Source: Sabellastarte sp. h YS-2021
Lineage: Eukaryota > Annelida > Polychaeta > Sabellida > Sabellidae
Assembly (NCBI GenBank): GCA_964017235.1
Contig: OZ024930.1
Span: 23,254,614 to 23,318,613 of the forward strand
Length of the DNA: 64,000 bases
Direction of reading: 5' to 3'
Shown here: positions 22,400 to 34,292 of the stretch, piece by piece
Position numbering within the stretch: the first letter of the stretch is position 1
Layout of the letters: every line of letters begins with the position of its first letter
Notes under the pieces: model-generated
Seen by the model: only the letters and a program-made list of their open reading frames with translations
Told to the model about the DNA's origin: nothing
The model's database searches: none
Translations under genes and position numbers: made by a program

Positions 22400-24760
22400 T
22401 TTCCTCTATAAGAATGCTTAGGTTATGGGGGTTCTGAGTGTCACTTAAAGTAAAAATTTCCTCTTGAAAATATCCTTACTTTTATTTCATGTTCCTTTGG
22501 AAACTCACTTTTACCAAGGTACTGTATGCTTTCCATTATTTTGCCAAGGAATACAAATTAGTTTGGCCAAGAACACCTGAACAGATTGTGTTGTAGGGAC
22601 TGCAATTGTCCTAAACATTAGGTAGAATAAGACAAGTAAAATAACAAATATGTCTGTCAACAAAAGGCAGGGTGGCCGGAGATAAACATTTGAGGACATA
22701 GTTGTGCTATTGACAAAATGCTGTTAAAGTATATGGCCATTAGAAAGTCAGTTCATGTTCAGATTGTTTGAGGGCAATAAATTTAATCCTTGTTTAAGTG
22801 TCAGGAAGCATTGTGGTCCTTAATGTTAAGCTTTATATACATGAGTAATTTTTTTTCTATTTGTGACATTAATCCTTAAATGAATTAGCGGAGTTAGCTT
22901 ATTTATATGCATATTAATGGCTGTTTTATGAAATATACTAACTTTAAATGGAAATAAATACTTTAATCTTTGGGGAAAACTTAATGTCAGTTATTTTGAA
23001 GTATGTATGTAGTAATAGTGAGTATTAATCTTTCGAAAGTTTTTCTGTCTCAAAGATAGAAATGACGAGTTATATTAATCTGGAGAAGGCTTACATTTGG
23101 CAAGGTTGTGGGGGTTTCTTTTGTATTCGTTCACACTTGAATACCCAAGAAATGCTCTATACATGCAATCTATTTTCTAGTTCTTTAAAATGGACACACC
23201 CACCCCCCCCCCCCCCACCCCCCCGTCTCACTGGTTCCATCCTGATCCCTGTAACTCCGTGTTTGGAAATGTTACACAAGTATATATCAGATGATAACTG
23301 AACATAGCAAAGTGGTTACGTTAGCATCAGATTTCATATCAGCCGCAATTACTTCCAAAAGAGTGAAACCAATTGGTAATATCAACCTGGTGTGAGACCA
23401 CTTTGGGTCTAGTGAATGGCATGTTTCATCACTTCCTGTCACTGTGACAGTGTCACCGATTTAATTACTTGTGACACACTCTATAAAAAATAATAATAAA
23501 AAAAATCTATAAAAAAATAATAATAAATTTTGACAAACCTAATTGAGCTCAGTTATTAACTTTTTGCATTTTGTTTTCTTTCAATTTAGATTTTAATCCC
23601 CACAAAATAGTAAACATATAAGAGTTATGCTGCAAACGATTTTAAAATGATATGACCTAAATATAGTAGCGACAGCCTGATATATAAAGAGATCAAAGCT
23701 TGTAAATAGCTATTAGTTAAGAGATAAACTGTAATATAGCTTACAAACTGATCACTATTAATTTACCAAATAGCTAGCTAATTTAATCAAGCTTTCCTAT
23801 ATTTTATATTTTAGAGAAATCATTATAAGCTTGGAAATAGAGTCATTGATGTCATTATCCACAATACTCACTCTGTCCAAACAATGTTCAATGTATCAGT
23901 TTTTTCATCACTGCTTCAATAAAAATATGATCATAATCAGCCCTGTTCAATCCAAGTCATTGGAGATGAGGGGAATCTTATTATAAAATGACAAGAATAG
24001 GTGTAAACTATGGCTAATTAGAATGAAACGCCTGAGTAAGGCTAGTCTTGCATGGTTTGCGGACTTTGGAGCACTGTGCATTAACAACCTGTGGTCAGTG
24101 TCTATAGATATGATCTGTTTCAAAGTAAGCTTCTTTTGTTACATGTTGTCTTTTCCTCTAACATTGGAGTACCATCAATCTAGTAGCCACACATTCAGGT
24201 CACCATTGATTATATATTAACATAAGTAGTTCAAACCTAGTTTACATTATACATATTCTGAATTTACACATTCCCTTTTACACCATTGTAATAAGTAAAT
24301 AAAGGTGAATTTCTTGTGAATGGTTGCCTAATATACAATTATACTCAAGATGAATCTCTCACAGTTCTTTAATAAATCGCCACTAAAGTAAGCAGGGGTA
24401 AATATCAATATTGTCCTTAAATATAACTGCAATATTCAACATTTGTTGGTTTGTTGATAATTAATTATTTTATAACCGCAGAGTAATGGTATTTTCAACT
24501 CAAAATCATTCATTTCAATGCATTCTCATGTGTTCAATTGTTATAATTAAAAACAAAATGCATACCATGCAACTAAAATAACACAGGCAATGCAGGTGTT
24601 ATTTATCTTACCTAAAACAACATGCATGAAAGATGAAAGAAAACAAAAAGGAAAAACCTAGTCAGTACATACAATGAATAACAAAAATAAAAAAAATTGC
24701 AATCAATAAATTATATTGCAAGGGAGATGAAGGTAGTACTTAAGTAGTAATATTCATTTC
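22400..24760. other. AT-rich intergenic stretch
   Basis: There is a poly-C/CCCCACCCC run at about 23199-23224, a compact palindromic stretch GTCACTGTGACAGTGTCAC near 23439, and a duplicated CTATAAAAAATAATAATAAA-like phrase near 23480-23525. No gene is recognised; ORFs here have no domain. Confidence 0.4.
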
Positions 24761-24762
24761 AC

Positions 24763-24900
24763 CCCTGTGTCTCCTTGGTACGACCTGGCTATGTCCTTCG
24801 ATTAATGTTCACTGCCTTGCTTTATGTTCAGATGTGCCTTAGAGTCCATCAGTGATGGAGATTAAGTGCTATAAAAGTCCAAATTAGATCAGATTAGATC
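24763..24900 (+). repeat. Solo CR1-like LINE 3' end
   Basis: TGTGTCTCCTTGGTACGACC followed by TGGCTATGTCC and the hairpin tail TCCATC-agt-GATGGA (24845-24859) is nearly identical to 22247-22365. It ends in an AGATCAGATTAGATC microsatellite. Only about 135 bp was inserted. The closeness to 22247-22365 suggests recent activity of the same subfamily. Confidence 0.8.
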
Positions 24901-25585
24901 CACCATATACAAGCAACGCTTGCAAATTATGTGTATACATTCATTAAAATCAGCATCATAAATAATATAAATGTAATATAATTTCATATACCATAACACA
25001 AATGAATCCAGCAATAAACTGCAATAAAGAAAATGAACATTTAAATTACAGTGTCCATACTGATTTAGAAAACTCTTGAACATTCTTATGTAAAAAAATG
25101 AAATCCCTGAAAGTCTGTAGCTCATCACTTCAACAATTTAACACCATACACCAAAAGATATTTATATTTCAAACCAGTTCTTTCAGATTTAATGAAGACT
25201 TTATTTACCTGTCTAATTGTTAGACCACTGGACAAACCTTTTTAAATTAAGCTTTATGTATTAAAAAAATTATGTTATAATTTACAAGATCATTAAATTT
25301 TAAATATTTAGTAAATTATATATAATTACTTTTGATACCTCTTTTCTTGCACTCTTAATTTTTGATAATAAATTTTTTACTGGCTTTTCAAATATTATTT
25401 GAGCCAGCATCCCACACCCTTATTCCCCACACCTTCCAAGGGCATAGTAGTAAGTATCCTTCCAATTTTATTTTGTTTTATCAACACACATATATATATT
25501 GCCACAAAACCATTTACATGTATTTCCTTTAATTACCACATGTTGTTCCATTACTTTTTGCCACTACAAAAAAAAAGAAAAACAA
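24901..25585. other. AT-rich spacer
   Basis: No recognised gene or repeat. The ORFs present have no domain. Confidence 0.35.
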
Positions 25586-26953
25586 ATTGCATCATAGATG
25601 CCCGTACCCCACAGCCTAGGGAAATTGTTTTCAACACCATGAGATATAGAAGTAGGGAAACAGTACACAGATTGGGATACTATCAGAGCAGTATCAGTGT
25701 CCAAATGATGTTTAAGTAGAGAAAAAACATCTAAGAGAAAGAAAATGCATGTAAAGATTAAGTATTAAAACAAGACAATTCAGTAAACTAAAAATTATGA
25801 AGCTGTAAAATTGATTAACTAGAGAGTAGCTGTCAATGGAAATATTACAATTAATTATGTAAAAGTACATATAATAATCAGTTGCAGCAATCTATATCCT
25901 TACAGTTGCTGAGATATGCCCGGACAACATATTATAGGTCAAGGTCAAATCAAGGCAGGATTAGAAATTAGCGCCGATCCGCCAGTCCGCGACCGACAGA
26001 AATGTTTTCAGGTTGAAAAGACTAAGACCCTGCCAGTCTGTTTGTCCTAGAAGCTGTAAGATGGTTATACATGCACATTTCGCACAGTTTATGGTTTGCA
26101 TGTTTTTGATATTGCTCAACCATACCAAAGTGACCTTGTGCATTTGTGTGAAGATTTAACACTTGTCCCATTTTTATATTCATTTTGTATGGTCGAATTA
26201 TGGTTTGAATGTTTGGAATATTACGCTCACATATAGATGTGGCAAAACATGCTAATGTGTGGTGTTAGGGCAAAACCTGTGGCTCACTTGATGAAATACC
26301 ATCTGTTACAATGGGAAGTTGCAAAAGTAAAACCCTTAATGAATTCTAATATGACTTTAACAGTGCTTAATCTACATCAAAAGACACCCAAAGGTGCAAC
26401 AACCAAGATTCAAGTAAAAAGATATGAGAGAGATATAAGAGAGATAAAATAGTATCAGATATCCTAGTAGAGAGATGAAATAGCATCAGATATGCAAGAT
26501 CAAAGGTCAAATCCAGGTCACACCAATAACCCCCAACCTATGTCTCTACCAAGTATAAACTTTCTACAACTTACAGTTTCCGAGATATAGCCCAGGCAAG
26601 ATTTTATAGGTCAAGGTCACTAGGGTAAGGTCAAGGGTCAAATCAAGGTCACACCATGATGTTGCACACCTACACCCCCTAACCAATGTCCCTATCAAGT
26701 ATCAACTTCCTACACCTTATGATTGCCAAGATATAGCCCGGACAAGATTTTCAAACTCAAGGTCACTACGGCAAGGTCAAAGGTCAAATCAAGGTCAGAC
26801 CATGATATTGCACATCTACATCCCCTAACCAATGTCCCTATGAAGTATCAACTTTCTACACCTTACGGCTTCTGAGATACAGGCCGGACAAACTTTTTCC
26901 CACTGCCCATCCAGACACCATGGGTCTAAACAATACCCCGACCGGGTAAAAAT
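25586..26953 (-). mobile_element. Helentron/pearl-like element, family B, copy 2 (inverted)
   Basis: Read on the minus strand, the left end is ACCCGGTCGGGGTATTG with hairpin CCCG-gt-CGGG (26937-26946). It is followed by GACCCATGGTGTCTGGATGGGCAG and about three ~145-bp core units, each with TTGATACTT and GACCTTGATTTGACCTTTGACC. The 3' end is GGGGTACGGGCATCTATGATGCAATTTG with hairpin GCATC-tat-GATGC. A short LINE tail (about 26345-26400) is nested inside. It has no coding capacity and is the full-length partner of 15757-17196, in opposite orientation about 9-10 kb away. Confidence 0.6.
26345..26400 (-). repeat. LINE 3' tail fragment nested in family-B copy
   Basis: The plus strand reads ATATGACTTTAACAGTGCTTAATCTACATC, a diverged form of the LINE tail (GACTTTTATAGCGCTTAATCTCC). 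It is missing at the matching point of the other copy (near 16318), so it inserted after family B had spread. Confidence 0.55.
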
Positions 26954-27079
26954 TGTGGGTGTCATCTGGAAACAGCTTGTAAATTTTATTTAGTCTCTCC
27001 GATGGTGAGTTAAGGTTAATGGAGGTTGCTGCTTGGTGACCAATGCTTGTAGTACTGTCATTCTAACGTTATCTGGTTA

Positions 27080-27310
27080 TCTGTCACTGGCCTAATGGGT
27101 AACACGCTCGCCTAGGAGCTCAGAGGATGTGGGTTCAATCCAAGGTACAGGCAGATACATAGTGACTAGGATGACCACTTAAAATGGCGGTCCTCTGTCA
27201 TTGAGTCCTATCCCCAGTGGTAGGTTAAAGAACCTCAAGGGCATTGACAAATGGTCATCTTGAGCCTCTGTCTTTCAGTTAAGGGAATGTCAGCAATTTG
27301 AGAGTATGAG
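27080..27310 (+). repeat. tRNA-related SINE, family 1
   Basis: The head contains TGGCCTAATGGGTAACACGC and B-box-like GGGTTCAATCC. The body has GTCATTGAGTCCTATCCCCAG and TTGAGCCTCTGTCTTTCAGTT, matching (reverse) 58385-58605 and 105-300. This is the most complete plus-strand copy of the family. Confidence 0.8.
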
Positions 27311-27955
27311 AGTACGAATATGACCTTAATGTAGTGTGAGAAAAAGCGTGCATCTGTGAAAAATGTTAAACTGCTTCTTTACCCAATCAGAATCAACGAC
27401 TCTTTTGCTTGTGCATTGCTGTCTTTTTCTGTCATGCATCTGAAGATTATAAACTTCAAATACCGCCAGGATTCGTGAGGAAAGGGTATATTATTAAAAT
27501 ACAAGATCAATATATATAAACTATGTCGTTTAATGATATCCAACCAGAAATATTATGGAAAAATATATAAAATTTTGCATATTTTTTAAGTTTTTAAATA
27601 TCACTCCCTCACTTGCTAGTACCCACTGAAACAGCAATTATATGAACTCACGGATTTTTGTTTTTTTTTTCTGGCAGATTACCAGACGTTTTGACCTTCG
27701 ACTTGTACACCCAGTTCATTAATTAATGTTAATGAGAAATTATCAGGTCAATGAATTTCGACACCCAGATCTATACAGGACCACACATATTGTAAGAAAA
27801 TCCCAATAATAGATGCAGTTATATGTTTTCATGTCAGGTTGACTGATCGCTGCCACCGCTGGGTTATGGTGTCTCTTGAATACTTTTTTGGCTTTGGAAT
27901 TTTTTCCTTCCCATCTTGCTAACAAGACTACTCAAACAGTGCAGACCTCACCGAG
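27311..27955. other. AT-rich spacer
   Basis: No recognised gene. A minus-strand ORF (27743-27925) has no domain. Confidence 0.35.
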
Positions 27956-27959
27956 TTCT

Positions 27960-28500
27960 AGCAAGGTATGTAGATCTGTTCGTTCATCTGTTCCCCAGAA
28001 CCATTACAAATGAGGTACCCCCTCAGGGGTGGATCCAGCTTTTATGTAAGGTGGGGGTTCACATCGAGTAAGGTGGGGGTTCACATTGAGTAAGGTGGGG
28101 ATTCACATTGAGTAAGGTGGAGGTTCACATCAGACATATTATAACTAAGGGGGTCGGGGGGCATGCCCCCCTGGAAAAAAATTAATTTTTGGTAAAAATA
28201 GAGTGCATTTCCTGTAAATTTAACACCACTGTCAAGAAAAAATTTTGTACTTTGGGTTGAACCCCTTTACATTATTTTTCAAGGGGGGGGGGGGGGGGGG
28301 GGTTCGAACCCCCTGAACCCCCCCCCCCTCGGATCCACTAGTGCCCCTCTCAAAGTGTGCAAATTTTAACGCTTTATCACAATTTCTCATTGACTGTTGC
28401 AGAGATATCGCTCTTATCTTGCGCATATATATACTAGGCCACAAGTAGATTTCTTTGTGTAAGTATCAGGCCTTGATCTTTCTTCATTATTTTTATCATC
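27960..28500 (+). repeat. Copy of the 14460-14650 repeat, split by a MITE
   Basis: ATCTGTTCCCCAGAACCATTA...GAGGTACCCC and CTCAAAGTGTGCAAATTTTA...ACTAGGCCACAAGTAGATT match 14467-14630. The copy is interrupted by 28024-28348, which is absent from the other copy, so 14494-14505 represents the empty site. Confidence 0.7.
28024..28348. mobile_element. MITE with CAGGGGTGGATCC ends
   Basis: The left end is CAGGGGTGGATCCAG and the right end GGATCCACTAGTGCCCCT, an imperfect terminal inverted repeat around a GGATCC core. Inside are four 22-bp units (GTAAGGTGGGGGTTCACAT...; 28046-28133), a perfect 16-bp palindrome GGGGGGCATGCCCCCC (28156-28171) and long G and C runs. It has no coding capacity. hAT-like assignment is a guess from the end type; the target duplication is not clear. 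Confidence 0.6.
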
Positions 28501-28504
28501 TAAT

Positions 28505-29785
28505 CTAATCTATTGCTTTGCAGGTGCAATATCTTCCCGACAAAGGGGAACGCAGTGTGCTACTTGAACAAAATCATTATCGTAGCGAGAGTTGAGGGGC
28601 ATTCAGGGTCAATAATCCAGAATTGTGGGTGTGACCAGGAAACCGAAGAAGACTAAGTTGGGAAACTAAAGTTCAAGAGGTGGGTTTTGAGGTGTTTCCT
28701 AAAAGATACAACAGAGGGACTGTTTCTTATATGAAAAGGAAAAGAGTTCTAAAGGATTGGGCCATAGTGACTGAAGGAATTAGAGAAGTGTTTGACTGAT
28801 TTGTGAACTCTACGGTCAAAAGTGGGGGTTCAAAAGAACTTGAGTTTAGGGGTGTTTCTTGTTTCTTGTTTCCTTGTATTTCTGGAGGAGGTGTAGGGGT
28901 GAATTAATTCTGTTAGGTAAACTGGTTGACCTTGGTTGAGAATTTTGTATGTAATGAAGCCAATTTTAAGTTGTACCCTGTACCTGACTGGGAGCCAATG
29001 GAGTTTTAGTTGAGGGGTAACGTGACAGAATTTAGTGGAACAGGTGACAACCCTGCAGAGTGAGTTTTGGACTAGCTGCAATCTCCTTAACTCAAAATCA
29101 GTGAGCAATAAGAACAGTGAATTGCAATAATCCAATCTGCTGCTCACTAAAGAATTCACTAACAGAATTGATTTTTTAAGGTCTGGAAGGCGACAAATTC
29201 TTTAGAGGTCTCTTGCATGAACTCTAGTGTACTTTAAGGCCTGTGGCATGTGGTTTGAGAAATTGAAATTGGAGTCGAACACCACTCCGAGGTTCCCGAC
29301 ACTTTGTGCTGGTGAGAACTGATTTCCCAGAATATTGATAGGGAAGTGAGGGAGGATTGTTTACGATTTTTGGGAGCCTATGAGAATAAATTCGGCTTTG
29401 TCTGGGTTAAGTTTTAATTTATTTGTAAACATGAAATTTTGAATGTTGTTTAGGAAGTTATTTAGTTTTTGGATAGAGTGAGAGAATTTTGCTGGTGATA
29501 GTGTTATGTATAACTGGGTGTCATCAGCGCAAAAGTGGCAGTTAATGCTACTGTGGGAATGAATGATTGATCTGATTGGGTTAGCGTAGAGAGAAAAGAA
29601 TTGGACCAAGGACGGAGCCCTAGGGGACTCCATACTTGAGTGCTGCAGGATGTGAGAATGTACTACCTACCTTGACCAAGTGTGTCCTTTCCGACAGGTA
29701 TGATTTAAACCAGCCAAGTGCTAGCTCACTGATTACATAGTAAACGTTAAGTGTGTCCAGGAGAATCATGAAATTTTTATCATGA
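28505..29785 (-). mobile_element. CR1-like LINE, second subfamily, 5'-truncated
   Basis: On the minus strand, from 29785 down, the text resembles LAWFKSYLSERTH, then GSVLGP-like and FFSLYANPIRSIIHSHSSIN, CADDTQLYITLSP (RT motif C, YADD-type, with Cys), and NKLKLNPDKAEFILIGS (29633-29361). Then comes SSRLDYCNSLFLLLTDFELR and a KLHWLPVRYRVQLKIGFITY stretch (29159-28830). It ends near 28505 in a GATTAGATTAG-type microsatellite. Several frame breaks are seen. It lacks the endonuclease and RT motif A. Confidence 0.8.
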
Positions 29786-29799
29786 ATTTTGAAATAATT

Positions 29800-31475
29800 T
29801 TTAATGCATTAAAATTCATGAACTGATGTACTAAATCAGTGATGACTTATATTTAGAGCATTTTGTTAAAATATGTAATTCAACTATTTTAATTCTTTTT
29901 GACTTTTCAGTACCTTCCATAACAAGCAAAAACACTTGTAACTTGAAAACTATTGCATTTGTAGCTCACTGCAGAGGTGAGCAAAGCTACTTTGAGGTTA
30001 TCACTGTTGAGTAAATCAGTTGTAACTTGAAAACTATTGCATTTAGAGAATTTCGTTACAGTGTGTTATTCACCTACTTTTGGGTAAGCTATAACATAGT
30101 AAAATTGCAAACCTGTAACTCCTTGCATAGTTGAGCAATAGCTGCTTTGAGGTTTTCACTGTCGAGTGAATCATTTGTAACTTGAAAACTGTTGCATTCA
30201 GGGAATTTTGTTTAAATATGTTATTCATCTACTTTTGGGTCAGCTATAGCATAGTAAAATTGCAGACCTGAAGCTCATTGTATAGCCAAACAATAGCTAC
30301 TTTGAGGTTCTCATTGTTGAGTAAATCAGTTGTAACTTGAAAATTATTGCATTTAGAGAATTTTGTATAAATATGTTATTTACCTACTTATGGCTCAAAA
30401 TGCAACCAGGAATAAATTTCTATCCTTGCTTGACTTATCTCGTCAGTCATCAAGGTCTGTACCAACTCTATATGTGACTGTTTTATTCGCTCACTGATTG
30501 CTTGTCTAGTTTTTTAATGAGTTTTTAAAAACAATTTTAATGCATTAAAATTCATGAAATCATGCGCTAAATCACTTATAACTGGAGAAGTATTTGAATT
30601 TAGAGCATTTTGTTAAAATCTGTTGTTCAGCTTTTTCCACAGTTACAACATGGTGAGTAGCTTGGGAGTCTATACAAATAGCTAAGTGAGTAATAGCTAC
30701 TTTCTGACCCTTCAGTATCGTTAATGAGTAAAATCACTTATAATTTAAAAACTGTTGCATATATAGAGCATTTTATTGAGTTACACTGTTTAGCTACTTT
30801 CTCCATAGCTACAACATTGTCAGAAGTTTGGAAGTCAATCTTCATACCTAAGTGAGTAATAGCTACTTTTGCACTTTCCAGCAGTTACCTAATGAGTAAA
30901 TGGGTTGTATTACAGCTACGCAATTTATTTTGAAGTGTGTTGTTCATGTACTCTTTAAAGAATTATAACATGTTGAAGTTTCAAAAATGTTGCTGAATAT
31001 ATAAGTGAGTAATGGCTACTTTTATTACATGTATCTTGAAATAAATATATAGCATTTTCATGAAATAGATTGGCCAGATACTTTCTCTTTAGTTAAGAGT
31101 TGGTCATTGTTTGCAATGGTAATAGCAATAGCTAAGTGAGTAACAGCCACTTTCCAACTTTTTCAGTAATTGGCATAATGAGTAAATGGCCGATAACTTC
31201 CAAAGTATTGCAGCTTTGCATTTTCTTTCAAAGGTGTTGTTCATCTACTTTTTTGTGAAGTATAACATACTTAATTTTCAAAGTTGTTGATCCATTTAGT
31301 GAGAAATAGCTGCTTTCTCACTTTTCAGCAGTTACTATAATGAGTATATGATTTCTATCTTCAAAGGTATTGCTCGTACACAATTTCTCTTGAAGGTGTT
31401 GTTCACTTACTTTTCAATGCATGAGTGAGTAATAACTACTTACTCATCTTTAGCAGTTTAATAATGAAGTAATGT
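29800..31475 (+). repeat. Long tandem array, V-type core (diverged)
   Basis: Roughly ten diverged units of about 150 bp cycle through GAGTAAATCAGTTGTAACTT, AACTATTGCATTTAGAGAA, TATTCACCTACTTTTGGG and AAGTGAGTAATAGCTACTTT. On the opposite strand the same unit makes up the array at 60690-62800. There is no coding capacity. The left end borders the truncated LINE; the right end runs straight into U-type units. Confidence 0.75.
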
Positions 31476-32180
31476 CATTTAACTCCTTTATAATTGATCC
31501 TAAAGGTTTGTGATTTGAAGACCACTTATGGGAAATCATGTGGTTTGTTTATTTTGGTGGGATCGGATTTGACCTTTGACCCTTCCTTCACGGTCAAATA
31601 GGGTTATTGGTACATCAGTGCCCTGTATCTACTTTATTATTGGTCCTACAGGTTTGGGATGTGAAGAGAGCTTTTAGGAAATCATGTGTTCATGATGATT
31701 AGGAAATCCTCACATTATTGTTCTTAGAGGTTTGGGATGGGGAAAGCACGTGTCCTGAATGTTTTTGTGGGTCTCATTTGACCTTTGACCCTTTCTTTAA
31801 GGTCAAATGCGGCCATTGATACTTTTAATACCCTGTATCTCCTTTTTTATTGCTCTTAGAGGTTTGTCATGTGAAGACAACGTCTAGGAAATCATGTGAC
31901 CTGAATCTTTTTGTGGTATCAGATTTGACCTTTAACCCTCCCTTCAAGGTCAAATTAGTCCTTGCCACTTTTAATCACTTTCATTTATTGTTAGTCCTAT
32001 AAATTTTGTGTGTAAAGAAGAGCTCTTACAAGTGAGGTTCCCTATCTAGTGTTACAATTTTAACACCCTTTCATTCTGTTATTTTGTCAAGAGGTACTAG
32101 GCCAGAGGTAGATTACTTTGTGAAGGTATTAGCTCTATATCTGAAGTCACTATGCAGCTACATTTTGAACTCTCCTTTGT
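31476..32180 (+). repeat. U-type core units plus family end
   Basis: About four units of ~150 bp carry TTTATTATTGGTCCTACAGG, GTTTGGGATGTGAAGA, GGAAATCATGTG and GACCTTTGACCCTTCCTTC. They are followed by GTGAGGTTCCC...TACTAGGCCAGAGGTAGATT, the same downstream segment as at 14490-14630 and 28348-28450. Together with 29800-31475 this forms a composite with two different tandem cores side by side. Confidence 0.65.
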
Positions 32181-32309
32181 ATAAGAACCAGGCCTGCAGT
32201 GGCTCCTTAGGAAGCACCTTAACAGTTAACTTTGTTTAGCAATAATATACATAGCTTTCCTCTGTGCCATGAGGTCTTTGCTGGATTTGTGTATTCAGAA
32301 TGAGATACA

Positions 32310-33255
32310 CTGCTCCTCGACCCGTCGGCGCCTTACGACACTATCGACCATGACACACTCCTAACCTGTCTGTCAACTAGGTTTGGCTTTACTGAAACTG
32401 TCCTGAGGTGGTTTACAATATATATCCTGGGTCGTTTACAATCAGGTATCAGTATGTTTGAAAATAAGCTTAAATTAAATCCTGAAAAAACAGAGTTTAT
32501 AGTCGTTAGTTCTATGGATAAGCATAAATGGCTCAAAGACTCATTTCCTGTGAACATTTTGGGAAACTTTTTCTCCCCAACGGATGTTGTTCATAATCTG
32601 GGTGTACTGTTCAACTCAAAATTTAGTTTCCGTATCCGATGCTTTCTGTCATATGATGTCTCAGTCATGGTGACAAATGCATTGGTCAGTAGTCGTCTGG
32701 ATTATTGCAATTCTCTGTTTTGCAGTGTGTCCTGCAAGAATATCGCAAGGCTTTGGAATATCGAAAACTGTTTGGCACGCTTTGTCTCTGATGCCTCCAA
32801 ATTTTTTCATGTCACTCTAACCTTAAAGTCTCTTCACTGGCTTTCTGTTAAACAACAAACCATCTTCAAAACCCTGGTACTCATACATTAGTACCTCAAC
32901 ACTAGCAAGCCAAAATACTTTGCCCCGTATTTGTCTTTATATACATCTGCTGTTAAAACAAGATGTAGTAATCCAGAAAAGATGTTTCTCTAAGTTCCTT
33001 TCTATAGCCTTCCAGTTTATAAATCTAAAGTTCATCTCGACAAGTGGTTCTCATATGATGCTAAAAAAACTCTGGAACGATTTGCCACTGCAAATTCGAA
33101 CTGCTCCTACACTTTCATGTTTCAAAAGGCGACTTAGAACAATGATGGACCTCTTGGTGATGACCCTATTATGTTTTACGACTTCTGATTTACGTATAAC
33201 GATTAGGATGGTGCGCCTTTGAATCTGCGAGTTTGGAGATTAAGCTCATGGATAC
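32310..33255 (+). mobile_element. CR1-like LINE, internally deleted
   Basis: It begins within RT motif A (PYDTIDHDTLLTCLSTRFG), then jumps to NKLKLNPEKTEFIVVSSMDK, skipping the GSVLGP and YADD region, so an internal segment is missing near 32440. It continues with NALVSSRLDYCNSLFCSVSC and LKSLHWLSVKQQTIFKTLVL (to 32891) and a last block with LKKLWNDLPLQIRTAPTLSC (32920-33222). The 3' tail with GGAGATTAAGC is near 33235. Confidence 0.8.
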
Positions 33256-33425
33256 CTGATAACTGGTCTAGTAGTAAGTAAGTTTGTCATCTAACTACAG
33301 GTTGTCATCTCTCTGTGGGTTCAACTCCCGAGTGACAATGCTGAGAGCCTGTCTCAATATGATACTGGCTGTTGAATGGGATGCAAGCCATAACATTGAT
33401 CCTTTAGTCCATCAAATAGTATTGC
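33256..33425 (+). repeat. tRNA-related SINE, family 3
   Basis: CTGGTCTAGTAGTAAGTAAG, B-box-like GTGGGTTCAACTCC, GACAATGCTGAGAGCCTGTC and CAATATGATACTGGCTGTTG match 10085-10265 in order, with more divergence. Confidence 0.65.
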
Positions 33426-33985
33426 TTTATGTTTCACAAGGAAAATCATATTAAATTTTACTCTTGGCATATTTAGAGGTGTTATCCACAAAACAAACCA
33501 ATGCAAGTGACTGTTGAGGTATTTCTTATTATCTGTGTGACAATGAAAACTTTTATTGCCACATCAGTATACAGTTGACCGTATTTAAGCATAATTTCTA
33601 TGCAGAAGAATAGATTATTTTTAAAACCCTTTAACTTCGCATGTTAGGAACTTATAGGATGTATTAACCCAGCTTTTCTATGAAAAATATTAGAATGACA
33701 AAACTTTCTCAAAATCAGCAGTTTTCAGAATTCCCATACACATGTATTTTTCGACAAGCAATGGAACTTCATGCTGTTCAACAAATGAAATACTGTAGTA
33801 ATAAAAATGAAAGTCTGTCCTTATAACCATTATGCAATCACATCCACGCATTTGAGGACTGCTCTCAACAGAAAATAGCTTGAAAGACCAGCTGTGCAGC
33901 TTTGATGTAAGTAACATACTGGTAAACAAATTTAATGAGAGTTATTGGCAACTCTAGACCCACAGTCAATATGTGATGGAATGAA
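33426..33985. other. AT-rich spacer
   Basis: No recognised gene. The 79-residue minus-strand ORF has no domain. Confidence 0.35.
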
Positions 33986-33987
33986 AA

Positions 33988-34292
33988 AAAACAAGGCCAA
34001 AAGGTGTTTTGGTCCCCCGGCACGAGCGAGAGACCATCAGAGACAAAAATAGTGCACTAGAATTTACGAGAGTCTGGTGACGCAAAGAAATTCCAACTCA
34101 GACACATCACATAGCTGGTCTAGAACTCAGACAGTCACCCATCCAAGTACTAACATAGCCCATTGCCGCTTAACTTCAGTGAGCAGACAAATACTCATCA
34201 CGCTGCGCCACATTTCATGAAAGTCCAGAGATAAAAAAAAGAAAAGAAAAAAAATGTGGTCTCTAGAAGCGCAAGCTCTATCAAGGCTTGCA
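33988..34292 (-). repeat. 5S rRNA-related SINE, fullest copy
   Basis: On the minus strand, GAAGTTAAGCGGCAATGGGC and GTTAGTACTTGGATGGGTGAC match the 5S rRNA internal control region (GGAAGCTAAGCAGGGTCGGG ... GTTAGTACTTGGATGGGAGAC). It starts with GTGCAAGCCTTGATAGAGCT, and the 3' end carries a hairpin CCAAAA-cac-CTTTTGG beside a T/A-rich tail. Other copies are at 41376-41588, 41590-41826 and 43893-44069. It is a dispersed SINE-like repeat, not a 5S gene: the 5S 5' and 3' arms are not intact. Confidence 0.75.

Noticed and set aside
34120-34210. 5S rRNA gene
   Set aside because: Only the internal control region is well kept; outer stems of 5S are missing and the surrounding sequence repeats with it as a SINE.
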